A stretch of DNA of 64,000 bases, taken from positions 243,169 to 307,168 of the forward strand of contig JAMYWO010000003.1 of assembly GCA_024220525.1 (NCBI GenBank), read 5' to 3'. The notes below the pieces were generated by a model that worked only from the letters and a program-made list of their open reading frames with translations, made no database searches and had not been told where the DNA came from. Below, piece after piece: positions 23,605 through 35,287 of this stretch (positions are counted from its first letter, which is position 1; each line of letters starts with the position of its first letter). Position numbers and translations under genes: made by a program. The stretch is from Cochliopodium minus (taxonomy: Eukaryota > Discosea > Himatismenida > Cochliopodiidae).

Positions 23605-25101
23605 TTAAAAAAAATCATATATTCTTTGAGTAGATAAAGATAGTTTGATTTTCCTTTTTTCTTCTAGATAAATAAAAATGGAATCTTCATACTCGTAAAA
23701 GTTGTAAGGAGAAGTTGATAAAACATTAATGACCTGTTTATATTTTGAATTTTTATCAAAGGAAATGTGAAGATGAAGAACGTGAGGAGGGAGAAAAGAA
23801 AGGAAATCTACCAAAGGAAAAATAGGATAAGAGAAAAAATCAAATTCTTTAGATTTCTCTAATTGAGGACAATCAGTGATAACAACTTCAGTGATACATT
23901 TAGGAATTTTCCAGACATTAAAGTTGTTCTTTCTGTGGGAAGCAATCAAAGCTTCAGTGATTTTAGCATTGACACCAAGTTTCCTCAAAATGGGAAAGTC
24001 TCCTTCCTCGATTTCTTTCTTGAAAAGGTCCCACTCATGAAAATCATAAAGATGGGTATCAAGAAAAAAAGAATGTAAAGAAGGAGGCAATTTAGAATAT
24101 TTAAAAACAGAATGAATGTGGCCAATGGTGTAGAGCAAGTAAAGTTTTTTGACACTTAGAAGAGAGAGTACATCCACGTCTACTTCCGAGCAAGATAAAC
24201 TCAATTTCTTGAGTCCTTTGAAGTTGGTAAGGTTGATGATTGTGTTCCTTTCTAATCGATCGTAGTAGAATAAGTTTACAAAGGGATGTTTTTTAAAATT
24301 GGGAGAAATAACGATTTTCTTAATCTTTTTCATTTCTCCTCTCATTTCTAAATCAAAGAGTTGATTTTTTTGATCAACAATACCATCTTTGTTCACCCAT
24401 GAGCTATGAATTAGTTTGAGTGTTGTTAGATTAACGCATCTTCTCAACAATTTCATGAATGTGTCTTTATTTGATAGAACAGGCAATGATAAAGAGGTTA
24501 TATGATTTGGGATATACTTGATGGCATCTTCTTTATACATCTTGAAATTGCTTATATCTAATTTTGTTATTTTTTCATCTAATTGATTGAAGAGATGTCC
24601 ATGTATCCTTCCTTCCAATGTCAATTTGGTCAAATTTTTAGGCAATTTGAATATCGCTACTTCCGTTAAGGAAGGTACACATGTCAAGCTTTTTAAATTA
24701 ATACATCTGTTAACAAACATTAGTACTTCCATCAAAGGATCCCCGTATTTTATCTTTAAATTTAAAATGAAATTCTCTATTATCAATTTTTCAAATTTCT
24801 TACAGGTCCTTCTCAATGATGAATAGTCCATCTTTGAGATATAAGAGAATATATATTTCCATAACACGTTTGGAAGTATGTTTGGAGAAAAATATTCTTT
24901 CGATGTTGTCCAACATAAGTCTTGTTTCTTGGATGATGATTCCTCCATATGATTCATTTCACATAATTTTCTTTTATTGCTTGAATTCAGTACCTCTTCT
25001 TTTTTAGATGACCATCCATCTTCTATTTTATCAACCATTTCATCGAAATCGAGTTCATAGTCAAAATCATCAAGATTATTATCTCCTCTTTCTTCAAACA
25101 T
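23605..25101 (-). CDS. F-box-like protein with degenerate leucine-rich repeats
   Basis: Single-exon gene of about 498 residues. The start is taken as ATG 25101, just after a poly-A run; an in-frame ATG at 25137 would add 12 Lys-rich residues. After an acidic N-terminus, residues 70-110 resemble an F-box (LPNVLWKYIFSYISKMDYSS, then LRRTCKKFEKLI). The remainder contains irregular Leu/Ile repeats such as LTKLTLEG, ITKLDISNF, LTTLKLIH and LKKLSLSC, as in dictyostelid FNIP/LRR-type F-box proteins. F-box proteins recruit substrates to SCF ubiquitin ligases, and the LRR would be the recognition surface. The absence of introns in a 1.5 kb frame is unusual here, as nearly all neighbours are split. Confidence 0.75.
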   Translation of the reverse strand: MFEERGDNNLDDFDYELDFDEMVDKIEDGWSSKKEEVLNSSNKRKLCEMNHMEESSSKKQDLCWTTSKEYFSPNILPNVLWKYIFSYISKMDYSSLRRTCKKFEKLIIENFILNLKIKYGDPLMEVLMFVNRCINLKSLTCVPSLTEVAIFKLPKNLTKLTLEGRIHGHLFNQLDEKITKLDISNFKMYKEDAIKYIPNHITSLSLPVLSNKDTFMKLLRRCVNLTTLKLIHSSWVNKDGIVDQKNQLFDLEMRGEMKKIKKIVISPNFKKHPFVNLFYYDRLERNTIINLTNFKGLKKLSLSCSEVDVDVLSLLSVKKLYLLYTIGHIHSVFKYSKLPPSLHSFFLDTHLYDFHEWDLFKKEIEEGDFPILRKLGVNAKITEALIASHRKNNFNVWKIPKCITEVVITDCPQLEKSKEFDFFSYPIFPLVDFLSFLPPHVLHLHISFDKNSKYKQVINVLSTSPYNFYEYEDSIFIYLEEKRKIKLSLSTQRIYDFF

Positions 25102-25870
25102 TTTTTTTTTTTTTACTTTTGAATAAAAATTTATCATTTGTTGTTTTTGAAATTGGAAAAGTTGTTATAAATTCATTCTTTGATGGTTGAATCAAAAACT
25201 TTAATTTTGAGAATCATATACTTTATTTCCATGGTAATTTAATTTGGCTAAAAATAAAAATGAGAACCCAAAAAAGTACTTATTCTCAGTTGTATCATCC
25301 AAATCATCACAATTATCTTGAACATCACCTATAACCATCGATTGGAAGTATCTTGAAGTATTATATGTTTCTTTTGTATGTATTGTTTGTTGAGTATCAA
25401 TGGATATGTCATTTTGAATCATTACATTGGTGTTATTTTCAGCAAATTCCTATCGGGAAGATTTATATTCACTATTGGAGTGTAATAGCAATCTTTATAA
25501 ACCATTTATTTGTGCAATGGATTGATATTGATTTGAATTCTTTCTATTACATCCAAACTATTTTCAAAGGTAGTTCTTTGATTATTTATTTGGGAGCTAT
25601 TATGGTAATATATTACATCATGGATAATGATGGTATTGTAAAAATTAATCATATTTTGGAAGAATATCGATCACAAATGAGAAATGAAAATTCTTTTCTA
25701 TTTTCTTTTTTCCCAAATAATTAATTCTCCCTTTAAACATTCATTGGTTATAATAAGAAATGATTATGGGAAAACTTGAAAAGATCAAAATAGGAGAAAT
25801 TGTTTGATAGTATTCAAATAAACTCAATTTATAAAATAAATAAAAAAAATCTGTTTAAATTATAAAAACA
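25102..25870. other. intergenic region with two overlapping candidate small genes
   Basis: Two weak candidates overlap on opposite strands. On the plus strand, ATG 25365 to TAA 25724 encodes about 119 hydrophobic, Tyr-rich residues with two possible membrane segments. On the minus strand, ATG 25422 starts a polar peptide that could splice at a GT near 25281 to a short second exon and stop near 25205. At most one is likely to be real, and neither resembles a known family. The rest looks non-coding. Confidence 0.3.
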
Positions 25871-27116
25871 ATGTTCAATTGGGCATTTGGAAATAATAAT
25901 AATAACACAACTACTCCACAACCAGAAGTTGATGATGGAAAACCTTCTATTCGAGGATATAAACTTTTTATAGATGAAGACTTTGATAAATTCATCAATC
26001 TTTGTGAATCTGATGGACCTGAATGGATTGAATGTAGCAAGACTGATACTTTAAGAATCACCAGAAGACCTGATCCTGAACAAAGAACATCTATCGATAT
26101 CATTCGTGTCCAAGCAACTTTAGATGTTGATCCTGAGACTGTAGTTGAAGTATTGGAAAATTCAAATTTTAGAAAGGAATGGGATGAAAAATTGTTGAAA
26201 AATGGATTGATTGAGAAATTGGATGAATCAAACAATATAAAGTAAAAAAAAAAAACATTGAATATCTTTTAAATATATATATTTTTGATCTGTTGTTTTA
26301 AATAAGAACTGATACGCTTTAATTTAAATTTTTAATTCACAATCCATTTTCCTCTTATAGTTATTATGCTGGAGCTGCACCATCCCCTTTATCAAATGTA
26401 ATAAAAAAAATATTTTTTTTGCAAAATATAAAATTATTAAGCTTTTGAAGAATATATTTGATGAAATTCAGAACAACAAACTTAATTTTCCTTTGATATT
26501 AATCATATTTCTTTTTGAACTGATCATTATATTCTATTTTTTGGACAGAGAGATTTTGTCACACAAAAATCACATAAATATTTGTATAAAGAAAAAAGAC
26601 AATGGGTGATGTTCAATAGAAGTGTTACTCATGAAAAAGTTCCTGAAAAAGTGGGATTTGTAAGAGCACATTCTTTTGGAACCGGAAATTTTGTTAAAGA
26701 AAATGAAAATGGAAAGGCCTTTGTGACATATATTGCACAAGCAGATCTAAAAGGATGGGTAAATAATTTTTTTTTTTTCATTTTTGAAATTATACATTTA
26801 ATTAAAGATAAATCAGCTATAATATTCATTATATATGATTTATATATCTAATCTTGATCCATTTATATGACTTGATTTGATAATTCTTTTTATATTCGTT
26901 TTTATCTCGACAAAATATATTTTTTTTTTTTTTATATTTATTCGAAACTTTATCAATAAATAGATTCCTGGTTGGGCTGTTTCATGGGCTACTTCCATGA
27001 CTGGTCCTCAGTTGATGGCAAACTTGGAAAATGCATGTAAAAAATTCCCTGAATGGAAAAAAAATAATCCAGTGAACACACCAGTATATTTTTTTTCTGA
27101 AGATGAAAAAAAATAA
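25871..27116 (+). CDS. START-domain lipid-transfer protein
   Basis: Four exons (25871-26241, 26361-26397, 26549-26758, 26964-27116) give 256 residues, nearly all START domain. Recognisable features are the first helix and strand (DFDKFINLCE, WIECSKTDTLRITRR), VQATLDVDPETVVEVLEN with the FRKEWDE that follows, YYAGAAPSPLSNRDFVTQ (the P-x-x-x-x-R-D-F motif of the family), and IPGWAVSWATSMTGPQLMANLENAC forming the lipid-pocket lid helix (quoted here as two adjoining pieces: IPGWAVSWATS and MTGPQLMANLENAC). It resembles PCTP/STARD10-type proteins, which move phospholipids between membranes. The N-terminus (MFNWAFG followed by Asn) has no signal peptide. The third exon edge is a 37-base micro-exon at 26361-26397. 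Confidence 0.85.
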
Positions 27117-27516
27117 AATGATTTTTTTCTTATTGCCGCTTTTTTTTTGTCTAAAATAAATTAATAATCAAAAGTATCAACAACAATAACTATTGATTTA
27201 ATATACAATTAATATTCACATTAAAATTTATCTTAATTAGATGTGTAATTGATTTTTAAAAGAATAAATGACATTTCATTTTTTAAATTTTTTTTGATAT
27301 ATCAGATGTTCAGCATTTATTCCATTTTTAAAAAAAATTTATTCAAATGAACCAAATATTTTTAACACGAATATCTGCCAAATTGATTTCGAATCTTTGT
27401 TCATAGAAAAATATTCCAATCTAAAAAAAAAAATTTTAAATTCAAACATTCCTATTTTTTCCGTAAAATACAGAAAATAAAGAAAAAAAATTTGTTCCCA
27501 AAGAAAGAAGCTCAGA
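27117..27516. other. intergenic region upstream of Zn2
   Basis: No coding sequence or palindrome comparable to that upstream of Zn1 is visible. The region is AT-rich with A and T runs and presumably includes the START-gene 3' end and the Zn2 promoter. Confidence 0.5.
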
Positions 27517-28382
27517 ATGAATATTAAATGCCCAATTTGTAAAATTGATAGATTAGAAAATCCCAAGAAGTTTAGAAATTCAAACATAAAATGTATTGAT
27601 TGCAACAATTTTATTAAGGAATCAAAAAGAAGAAAACAAATTACGGGAAAATGTACAACATGCATACACAACAAAATTGATAATCCTCTTAAATTTAGGT
27701 TTTTTTTTATTTATAAACAAAAGAGATGTTTTTTAATCTTTTCAATGTTTTTTTTTTGAATCAAATTTAGGTCTGGTAACTTACAATGTAACGATTGTCT
27801 GGAGAAGATATTAAATAGATACAGAAATAATTTGAAAAAAGGAAATTGCAAGAGCTGTACCAATAATCGAAACACCGATCCTCACAAATTCAAGAATGAA
27901 ACAATAAAATCATGTAACGATTGTATAGTAAAACAAAAGGTAAGTTAAATATTCTGAAATTTATATATTTTAATTTTGAAATACAAATAAAAAAAAAAAT
28001 ATAGCTTTACCATCAAAACAAGAAGAGAATAAATGAAAGAGAAAATAAAAAGAAATCATCATACCCAAATAAAAGAATAAATTTGAATCATACGAAAGGT
28101 ATAATTTCTTCCTTCAAATCCCTTCCTTTTGATTAATTAATAATCCTTTCCTTCATAGACATTTTGTCAAATATTTCTGTTGATCAGCAAAAAGATTTGA
28201 AGAAAGAAATAATAAAGGGAGATAATCAAATCAACAAACAAAATGATATAACAGAAATAAATAGGGATGAACGATCAAAAGATTTGAATTCAGACCTCCA
28301 AATAGAAAATTTGATAAAGGGAAAAGAGCTTCATTTTTTTGAATTTATATTTGCTGTGTCTGAAAGAATAAATGATTTATGA
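27517..28382 (+). CDS. Zn2: tandem Cys2-Cys2 module protein
   Basis: Four exons (27517-27698, 27771-27939, 28005-28098, 28159-28382; TGA) give 222 residues with three modules of the Zn1 family: CPIC/CIDC, CTTC/CNDC and CKSC/CNDC. The HPxKFKN core is partly conserved (ENPKKFRN, DNPLKFRS, TDPHKFKN). Unlike in Zn1 and Zn3, intron 1 splits the second module after KFR (phase 2), so the one-module-per-exon rule is broken here. After a Lys/Arg-rich linker (NKKRINERENKKKSS) the tail is polar and acidic and ends with an aromatic patch (HFFEFIFAV). Same order as the paralogues: zinc modules, basic linker, acidic tail. Likely zinc-binding; molecular role unknown. Confidence 0.75.
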
Positions 28383-29144
28383 ACAATTAAAATTTTTTTG
28401 ATTGGTATGAAATCTGCTTCTTTCAAACATAATCTGTTCACTCAAATTAAAAATTTGAATTGAAAATTTTTAAAATTTTTTTTTATAATTTTTATATGAG
28501 CATAATAATATATTACATCATAGATTTGAGAATGTTCCGAAGGAGATGTTTTCTTTCACTTTTTACCAGCCATGGATAGAATTGAAATTTCCTTTTCAAA
28601 AAAAATAGAATTTAATTTCCTAAAAATGATTTATTAAAAACAAAGTCCAGATTGGATGATTAATAAGGTTTTTAAAATTTAAAATATCTTTAATTTCTAT
28701 TCTTTCTTTTGCTTTCAACATAATAGCTGAAGAACAAGGGAAAATATCTTCAATACAATGAGAACAGGTTCTTCAATCAATTAGACTTTCCAAAAGAATA
28801 GAAGTTAAAAAGCCCAAAGCAGATTTCATTTTAAGAGACTTTTTGTAGATTCAATCATAATTTGTTAGAAAAAGACGATTTCACATGCTTCGACTTTGAT
28901 CAGACAAAAGGAACTCCTTGGTTAAAGAGATAAATTTTTAATTTTTAAAGGAAACAAAGCAGATGTTCTAAACTAACATGAGTTTGAAATAAATTTTGAT
29001 GATTTTTTTTTTATGTTATGAATATTTGACACCATTTCAAAAAAATTAAAAAAAAAAATTGAAAGATCTAGCTTTTCTTTTTATTAAGTAACAGATTCAA
29101 GTATTCAATCTTGACAATTACAGCATAAAATATTCTTCAAAAAG
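28383..29144. other. intergenic region containing a decayed Zn-family copy
   Basis: Separates Zn2 and Zn3. The left part (28383-28730) shows nothing I recognise. The right part contains the Zn-family pseudogene fragment described separately, and the last 130 bases are the presumed Zn3 promoter. Confidence 0.6.
28780..29012 (+). pseudogene. decayed copy of the Zn3 C-terminal exon
   Basis: Bases 28850-29010 align by eye with the end of Zn3 at about 29930-30088. Shared blocks include GAAAAAGA, GATTTC, GATCAGACAAA, a GGA-ACTCCTT block and GAAATAAATTTTGAT near the end. In-frame stops and small gaps mean no protein is encoded, and no Cys module survives upstream. Weaker similarity (ATTGAGATTCCAAAAGA versus ATTAGACTTTCCAAAAGA) extends left to about 28780. 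It is a dead duplicate of a Zn3-like gene lying between Zn2 and Zn3, evidence for tandem birth and death in this family. Confidence 0.75.
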
Positions 29145-30089
29145 ATGAATCGATTGAGATTTTGTGTTACTTGTTCAAATAATACGAAAACTACTCCCCA
29201 AAAATTTACTAATGATAAATATAAATCATGTGATGATTGCAGAGAAAAAACAAAAATCAAAAATAACCAAAAAAAGAAAGGTTCTAATTTTTTTTTTGCT
29301 TTTTCGTTTTTTAAAAAAATTTTTTTTTAGAAGGGAGATGTGGGAGATGCACAAATAACAGAAAAGAACATCCTCATAAATTCAAAAAAGATGTTGCGAA
29401 CTGCCTCGATTGTATTCAAAAAGATCAAAGTAAAAAAGATTCATCTCCTTTAATTCATTATTTTGTTCTTACAATAAACAAAGATATGGTTAAAGGAAAA
29501 TGTCCTTCTTGTCAAAACAACCGGACTGAACATCCTTCCAAATTCAAAAATAATAAAATAAAAACATGTACTGAATGTTGCGAAAAAAAAAAATTTGATT
29601 ATTTAAAAAGTGAATACTTTTTTGTTATTTTCTTTTGTGAAAAAACTTTATCATTTTTCATTTTCTTTGTTTTTAGAAATTGGAGAAGTAAAATGCCCTA
29701 ATTGTAAAAACAACAGGAAGGAACATCCTCTAAAATTCAAGAACCTTCTAATTCAAACTTGTATCGACTGTTCTGAGAAAAAAAAGATTGATTATGTACT
29801 CAAAAAGAATAAAAGAGAAAATCCTAATCAAAATAATGAGATTGAGATTCCAAAAGATAAGAAAATCAAATCAAACTCTCCAATAGATTTAGGGCCTCAA
29901 GGAGATATTACACCTTTTTATGATAGCGTTATTCCTAGTTTGTTCGAAAAAGAGGATTTCTTCAAATACTGCGACTTAGATCAGACAAATGGAAACTCCT
30001 TTGTTAATGAGATTAATTTTGATTTTTTAAAAGGAGAGAAAGGAGATGATTTAAATGAAAATCAATTTGAAATAAATTTTGATTTTTAA
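29145..30089 (+). CDS. Zn3: tandem Cys2-Cys2 module protein
   Basis: Four exons (29145-29280, 29331-29429, 29484-29609, 29677-30089; TAA) give 257 residues. Each exon carries exactly one module: CVTC/CDDC, CGRC/CLDC, CPSC/CTEC and CPNC/CIDC. All three introns are phase 1 and fall in the linker between modules. Module cores are the cleanest in the family (NNRKEHPHKFKK, NNRTEHPSKFKN, NNRKEHPLKFKN). The last exon continues into a Lys-rich linker (KKNKRENPNQNN) and a long acidic, aromatic tail (LFEKEDFFKYCDLDQ, then NEINFDFLKG). Regularly spaced bulky residues in acid are typical of transcription activation domains, but this is only a compositional hint. The tail is the part duplicated in the nearby pseudogene. 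The paired Cys residues predict about one zinc per module. Confidence 0.8.
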
Positions 30090-30212
30090 ATGAAAATTTG
30101 TTAGTAAAAATGATTGTTAATTGGATCAACTTAAAGAAATGATAATATGATTATTTGGATCTCATTGATCAATTATATAGAATCTTTTGGTGGGATATAA
30201 AAATTTATCCAA

Positions 30213-30253
30213 ATTATATGGAGCAGATTAAATTCTCACAAAAAAATTTTCAA
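30213..30253. repeat. 41-base dispersed repeat, copy 1
   Basis: Matches 39986-40026 in the same orientation with three mismatches, including a perfect 28-base core that begins GATTAAATTCTCAC and ends TTTTCAA. This copy is intergenic, between the convergent ends of Zn3 and the ankyrin-CH gene. Confidence 0.75.
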
Positions 30254-30332
30254 TTTAATTCATTAATTTCCCAAACATTCACCAAAATCGAACAAATGAA
30301 ATTTTTTTTTTTTTGATATTTTTTATTTATTT

Positions 30333-33300
30333 TTATTTAATAAGAGTTTTCATAAGAGTGAGATAAATAATAATGGATATTTCATCGGGAGAACCATACA
30401 AAAAATCAGAGGTGTCCAACAAATTTGGGACATCCCAAGTAGTGTTTGCTTTTTCCCAAGAAAGTTTGAGAAGTTCTGTTCTGTTGGTTGGGAGAGATTC
30501 ATAAGAAAAGAGAGAAGGCTTGAAATTATGAACGATTGCGGAGAAGGCTTTTCCGTCATAAAAAGATTTGCTGAAATCAAAAATGTTGACTCCATTGTAT
30601 CCATTTGTTGATTCTGTCAGCCAAGAAATTAACGCAGGGACACTGTGTAGAAAAAAAAAAAGTAAGAAACAAAAAATTGATAAAAGAAAACAAAAATTAA
30701 AAATATCAAATAAAATTTTAAAAATATCAAAAATGAAATTAATAAAATTTTGAAAAAAATAAAATAAAAAAAAATAAAATAATAAAAAATATTCTTTTAA
30801 AAAATAAAATTTTAAAAATTTAGATTGAAAAAATAAAAATAATAGAATATATGTTAAAATCAAAAATACAAAAAATTCATTTAAAAAATAATGAATAAAA
30901 CTAATTGAAAATGAAATAAAATAAAAATTTTAGAAATTATATTAAAATAAAATAATAAGAAAAAAAATTCTGTTAAAAAGAAAATTAAAAAATGTTTTTT
31001 TAAAAAAAAAAAAATTTAAATAAAAAAAAAAAAATTTAGTTTATTTACCTTTGTTGTCCTCTGTGTTCAACAGTGGAAAATTGGCAAATGTGAAAAACGT
31101 TCCATAAAAAACTACAAATGGTCTTGATGATTTTGTTGACGATGCCCGAAGCAGAGATGCTCAAAACGGGTTGCTTGGATTGCAAATAACTGATCACCTT
31201 TGATGTGTTTTGCATTCTTTCTACCATTGATTTTGGGTTTGTGTTGCACCCTTCTATTTTACATCCACCTTTAAAAAATAAGTTTAAAAAATTTCTTAAT
31301 AAATAAAAAATAATTCAAAAATAATTAACAATATTCAATTGACAAACAAAAATTGGGAAGAAATAATTTTTTTTTTGAAAACATAAATGTGAAAATTATA
31401 AAAAAATATGAAAAAACAAGTAAGATAATCCAAAATGAAACAAAAATTATTTTCAAAAAATTATTTTTGAAAATAAAATAAAACATTTTAAAAAAAAAAA
31501 TGATCAACAAAAAAAATGATCAACAAAAAAAATAAATAAAAAATAAATAAAAAATAAATAAAAAATTAAAAATAAAAATATTTTTAAAAAATAAACTTTT
31601 GTTTGGAAAAAAAATATTAAAGATTTTTAAAGAGAAATTATTTTTTCTTACATAAATTTTCTACTAATACAACAACCAAAAGGCCATCAGAAAAATCACT
31701 GAGATCAATGGCTTTTCTGGAAGACTTGGCCAAATAAAAGTTGGCCCACTTGAGGAGAGTTTTCATCTGCATGGCGCGGTGATTGGTGTTTTCCCAGGAC
31801 TTTTCCGAAATGGACAACAAATATGAGTCTTCATCTTCTTCTTCGTGTTGTGGTTCATCTTTTTGAAAAAAAAAAAAAAATTTTTAATTTTAAAAAATAA
31901 ATTTAAAAAATATTAAAATATTAAAAAAAATAAATTTGAAGTGGAAATAAATTTTTTACTTTTTTCAATGTGTTGATTATTGTTGTCATTATACTGAGAA
32001 TTATTGTTTTGATTGCTGTTGTTGTTGATAACTTCAGTTTTTTGAGGAGAGGTGAGATTGTTGACAGGAGGGTTACTAGTATTGCTTATGTTGTTAGTTT
32101 GTTGGGTAAGAGGTTGTTTGGGTTGAGTGGAAGTGACATTACTAGAAGTAGTATTAGAAGTATTGGAAGAAATATTAGAGGAAGTAGGATTGGAGGTAGA
32201 AGTAGGGGTGGAGGTGTTTTTATTGTTGGTTTGTGTGCTAATAGAAGTGGTTGGGGGATTTTTAGAATTAGGAATGTTGGAAGTAGGGTTGTTGGAAGGG
32301 GGAGGATTGTTCACTTTTTGGGTTGTGTTGGTGGGATTATTTGTAATGGTTGTATTAACAGGATTTGTATTACTTGTATTAACAGGATTTGTTGTTTTTG
32401 GTTGATTAAAAGTGTTGTTATTGTTATTAGTGGTGTTGTTGTTAGTGGTGTTGTTATTAGTGGTGTTGTTGTTAGGAGTGTTGTTGGGAGTGTTGTTAGT
32501 AGTGTTTGAAGGAGGATTTTGAACTTTGGGTTGATTTTGAAGAGGAGTAGGTTGGGTAATAGGTTGCTTGATAGGAGGGTTATTAGGTTTAGGCTGATTG
32601 ACAGGATTATTAACATTATTGTTGTTGTTATTGTTAGAAGGGGGTTGCTGTTTTACAGTATTGTTACCACTGCTATTATTTCCAATGTTACTACTATTGT
32701 TTGGAATGAAAAGAAAATCAGTTTTATCATCAAATTCAAAATCATTAAAAATACTTCCACTACTTCCACTACTTCCAACATTTTGGTTATTGTTGACAGT
32801 TTTGACAGGAGGTTTGGGTTGTTGAGGTTGAGATCCAAAAATATCTTCGAAAAGTTCATCATGTTTGGGAAGATCCTTGGCAGAAACTTTGTTACTATTT
32901 TGAGTGACAACAGATGTTCTTCTGGGCAAATTTGGTTGAGTTTTAGGATCAACATTGCTGGTTCCTGTGTTATTATTTGTATTAGATGAAGTATAAGGGT
33001 TATTGATGTTAGAATTGTTTGAATTGTTTGGATTGTTATTGGAATTATTGTTGGGAATATTAGATTGATTGGGTCTAGGAGGTAATTGAGGTTGCGGAGG
33101 ATTAATTTGTTGTTGCGGAGGATTTTGATTGTAGTTTTGTTGTGGTGGTTGTTGCTGAGGAGGAAGATTGAGCGGTCCTTGGTAGTTCTTTTCGAGGAGA
33201 GACTTGGGAGTATAACCCTTGTGGTCCTTCGCATTGAGATCGACATTATAGTTCTTGCAAATGTTGAGGATCATCTGATAAGGCAAATGCTTCTTGGTGC

Positions 33301-34536
33301 ATAAGAAATGGAAAGGAGTTCTGCTTGTAGCATTTATTTGATTAGGATTCGATTTACTCTTAAGAAGAAATTCAATTTTATCAATGGAAATGGAATCTAA
33401 CATGCAAGCGTAGTGAAGAGGAATGTTCTTTTGGTTGTCTTGTAAATTAAGATTTGCATTGTTTTCTACGAGAAGTTTGAGGATGTTTCCATCCATCGCG
33501 GTGTTTTCGCAGTAGAAGTGGAGGGGTGTTTTCTCCTGGAAGTTATCTTTGTTCACATCTGATTTTTTTTCCAACAATGCTTTTATCACTTCCTCTTTCA
33601 CTTTTGGATTTTGACAAACAAGATGCAAAGGTATCTTCGTTAAAAAGAAGATTAATTATTTATTTATAATAATAAAGTAAAAATGAAATTAATTTTAAAT
33701 AATTTTTAATTATCGAATTTCATTGTTGAATATATCTCATTAATTGGTACATTTTAAAAAAATTAATTTACATCATTATTTTCTCCTTCCAAATTTGGAT
33801 CTATTCCGTGATTAATCACCAATATAATGCTTTCTGCATCTAAATTCTGTTTTTTGGTGAGATAATGAAGATAATTGTTTCTCGATTTATCCCTGAAATT
33901 GAAATCAATCCCTCCTTTTTCTACCATTATCTTTATTATTTCATTCTTTATATTTTCATTTATACAAGCAACATGGAAGGGAGTCATTTTATTGTTATCT
34001 GTTATATTTGAATTCACTCTATATTCAAATATCTTTTTCACTAATTCTAAATTTGGATTTGGTTTCTTCAATAGAACATGCAATATACTCTATATTTAGA
34101 ATTTTTGGTTAATTAAAATTTAATTGAAGAGGGATATAATGAATATATTGATCGATATAAATCTATATTTGATAGAATAATATTTTATCATTGTATATTG
34201 GAAATATTCTCTTTTATAAAAATATTCAAATAGATTTCTATTCCTATTAAATATATCATTTGATTTGTTTTAATTGATTACAAAGAAAATATATTATTTT
34301 TTATAAATTATTTTTACCCTTCCATCAGGATATTTGGAATTGATATCTCCACCTTTTGATAATACTGTATTGATAATAGGCATATTTGGTTTGTCATTTT
34401 CAGTTAAATATTGAAGACAGGTCTTCCCGTGTTCATCTCTTATATTCACTTGCATTCCACCTTGCAAATAATTTATGATGGTTTGTTTATTTTCATTTCT
34501 TACAGCATGAAAAAAATTGGGTATATCATTTCCCAT
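30333..34536 (-). CDS. ankyrin-repeat, Asn/Pro-rich, double calponin-homology protein
   Basis: Six exons (34536-34318, 34089-33772, 33634-31960, 31858-31652, 31268-31049, 30642-30333; TAA) give about 982 residues. The first 330 residues are ankyrin repeats (IPLHLVCQNP, KTPLHFYCEN, NIPLHYACML, RTPFHFLCTK and earlier weaker ones). A linker of about 400 residues rich in Asn, Pro, Thr, Gln and Ser follows, with one conserved-looking island (DELFEDIFG, IFNDFEFDDKTDFLF) resembling adaptor-binding DxF motifs. The last 240 residues are two calponin-homology domains in actin-binding order (LLKWANFYL, FSDGLLVVVLVENL, IVNKIIKTICSFLWNVF; then VPALISWLTE, DGKAFSAIVHNFKP). Tandem CH domains bind F-actin in alpha-actinin and filamin. 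CH1 is split by an intron. The protein probably links membrane or endocytic partners to actin. Ankyrin plus tandem CH in one chain is unusual. An in-frame ATG at 34662 could add 42 residues. Confidence 0.8.
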
Positions 34537-35287
34537 TCTTTCCAATATAAAAAAAACTTTGATTTTATTTATATTTTTTATAATATTCTCTTTAAAGTAA
34601 ATTATATGAATATTTTCTGTAATTGGTTGCTCCTCATATTTATCACTGATTTGAAAGATCATTTAAAACTTTATTATATTTGCACTGAAAATATTTACAT
34701 ATAAAGAATTTTCTTTTGATCTTTCAATCTTCATTGTACATAAAAAAAAAAATGGCAGAAAGATTGTGAGATATATCTTTCTCAAATATAAGATAATGAA
34801 AAGAAATTAATTTATTTCAATGAAAATCTTTGAGAATTATTCAATTGTGATTATCCATCTCTTGATGAATTGAATGAAACATAAAAGAAACTAAAATCAA
34901 TTAAATAATTGACAAAGAGCCCAAAAAGATAAAGAATCTACCATTTCACTATTCATAACTCAACGAGAAAATTGACCTGATTCTACTGGAAATCTTCTTA
35001 ATTTTATCAACATTCTAATTGTATTTTGAGAATTGTTTTGAAATTTCTTTTTAAAAAAATTTAATTAATAACCCTATCACAAAAATAATAAATTTATTTA
35101 TTTTCCTTTCCAAAATAAATTTTGAGTAAAAGCATAATAAAGAATAAGATTGAAAATTTTACAGATGAATTTTTTATTTCTCCAGAATCAACCAAATTAA
35201 TTATGAAAAATAAAAAAAATATTGACGATAATTCAAAAAGGAGATTTTTTTTTCTTATTTTAGGCAGAAAAACTTGAATTTTTTTAA
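34537..35287. other. divergent intergenic region
   Basis: Lies between the divergent starts of the ankyrin-CH gene and the first Arf-like gene. No convincing exon, RNA gene or repeat is visible apart from A/T runs. It presumably holds both promoters. Confidence 0.55.

Noticed and set aside
25600-25625. A near-identical AATATATTACATCAT block also at about 28508-28523
   Set aside because: About 20 bases with one mismatch, but of low complexity and without matching flanks; chance is a sufficient explanation in this composition.
31960-33300. The Asn/Thr/Pro-rich stretch as a satellite or mobile element
   Set aside because: It is in frame with ankyrin and CH exons and looks like the homopolymer-type linkers common in AT-rich amoebal proteins.
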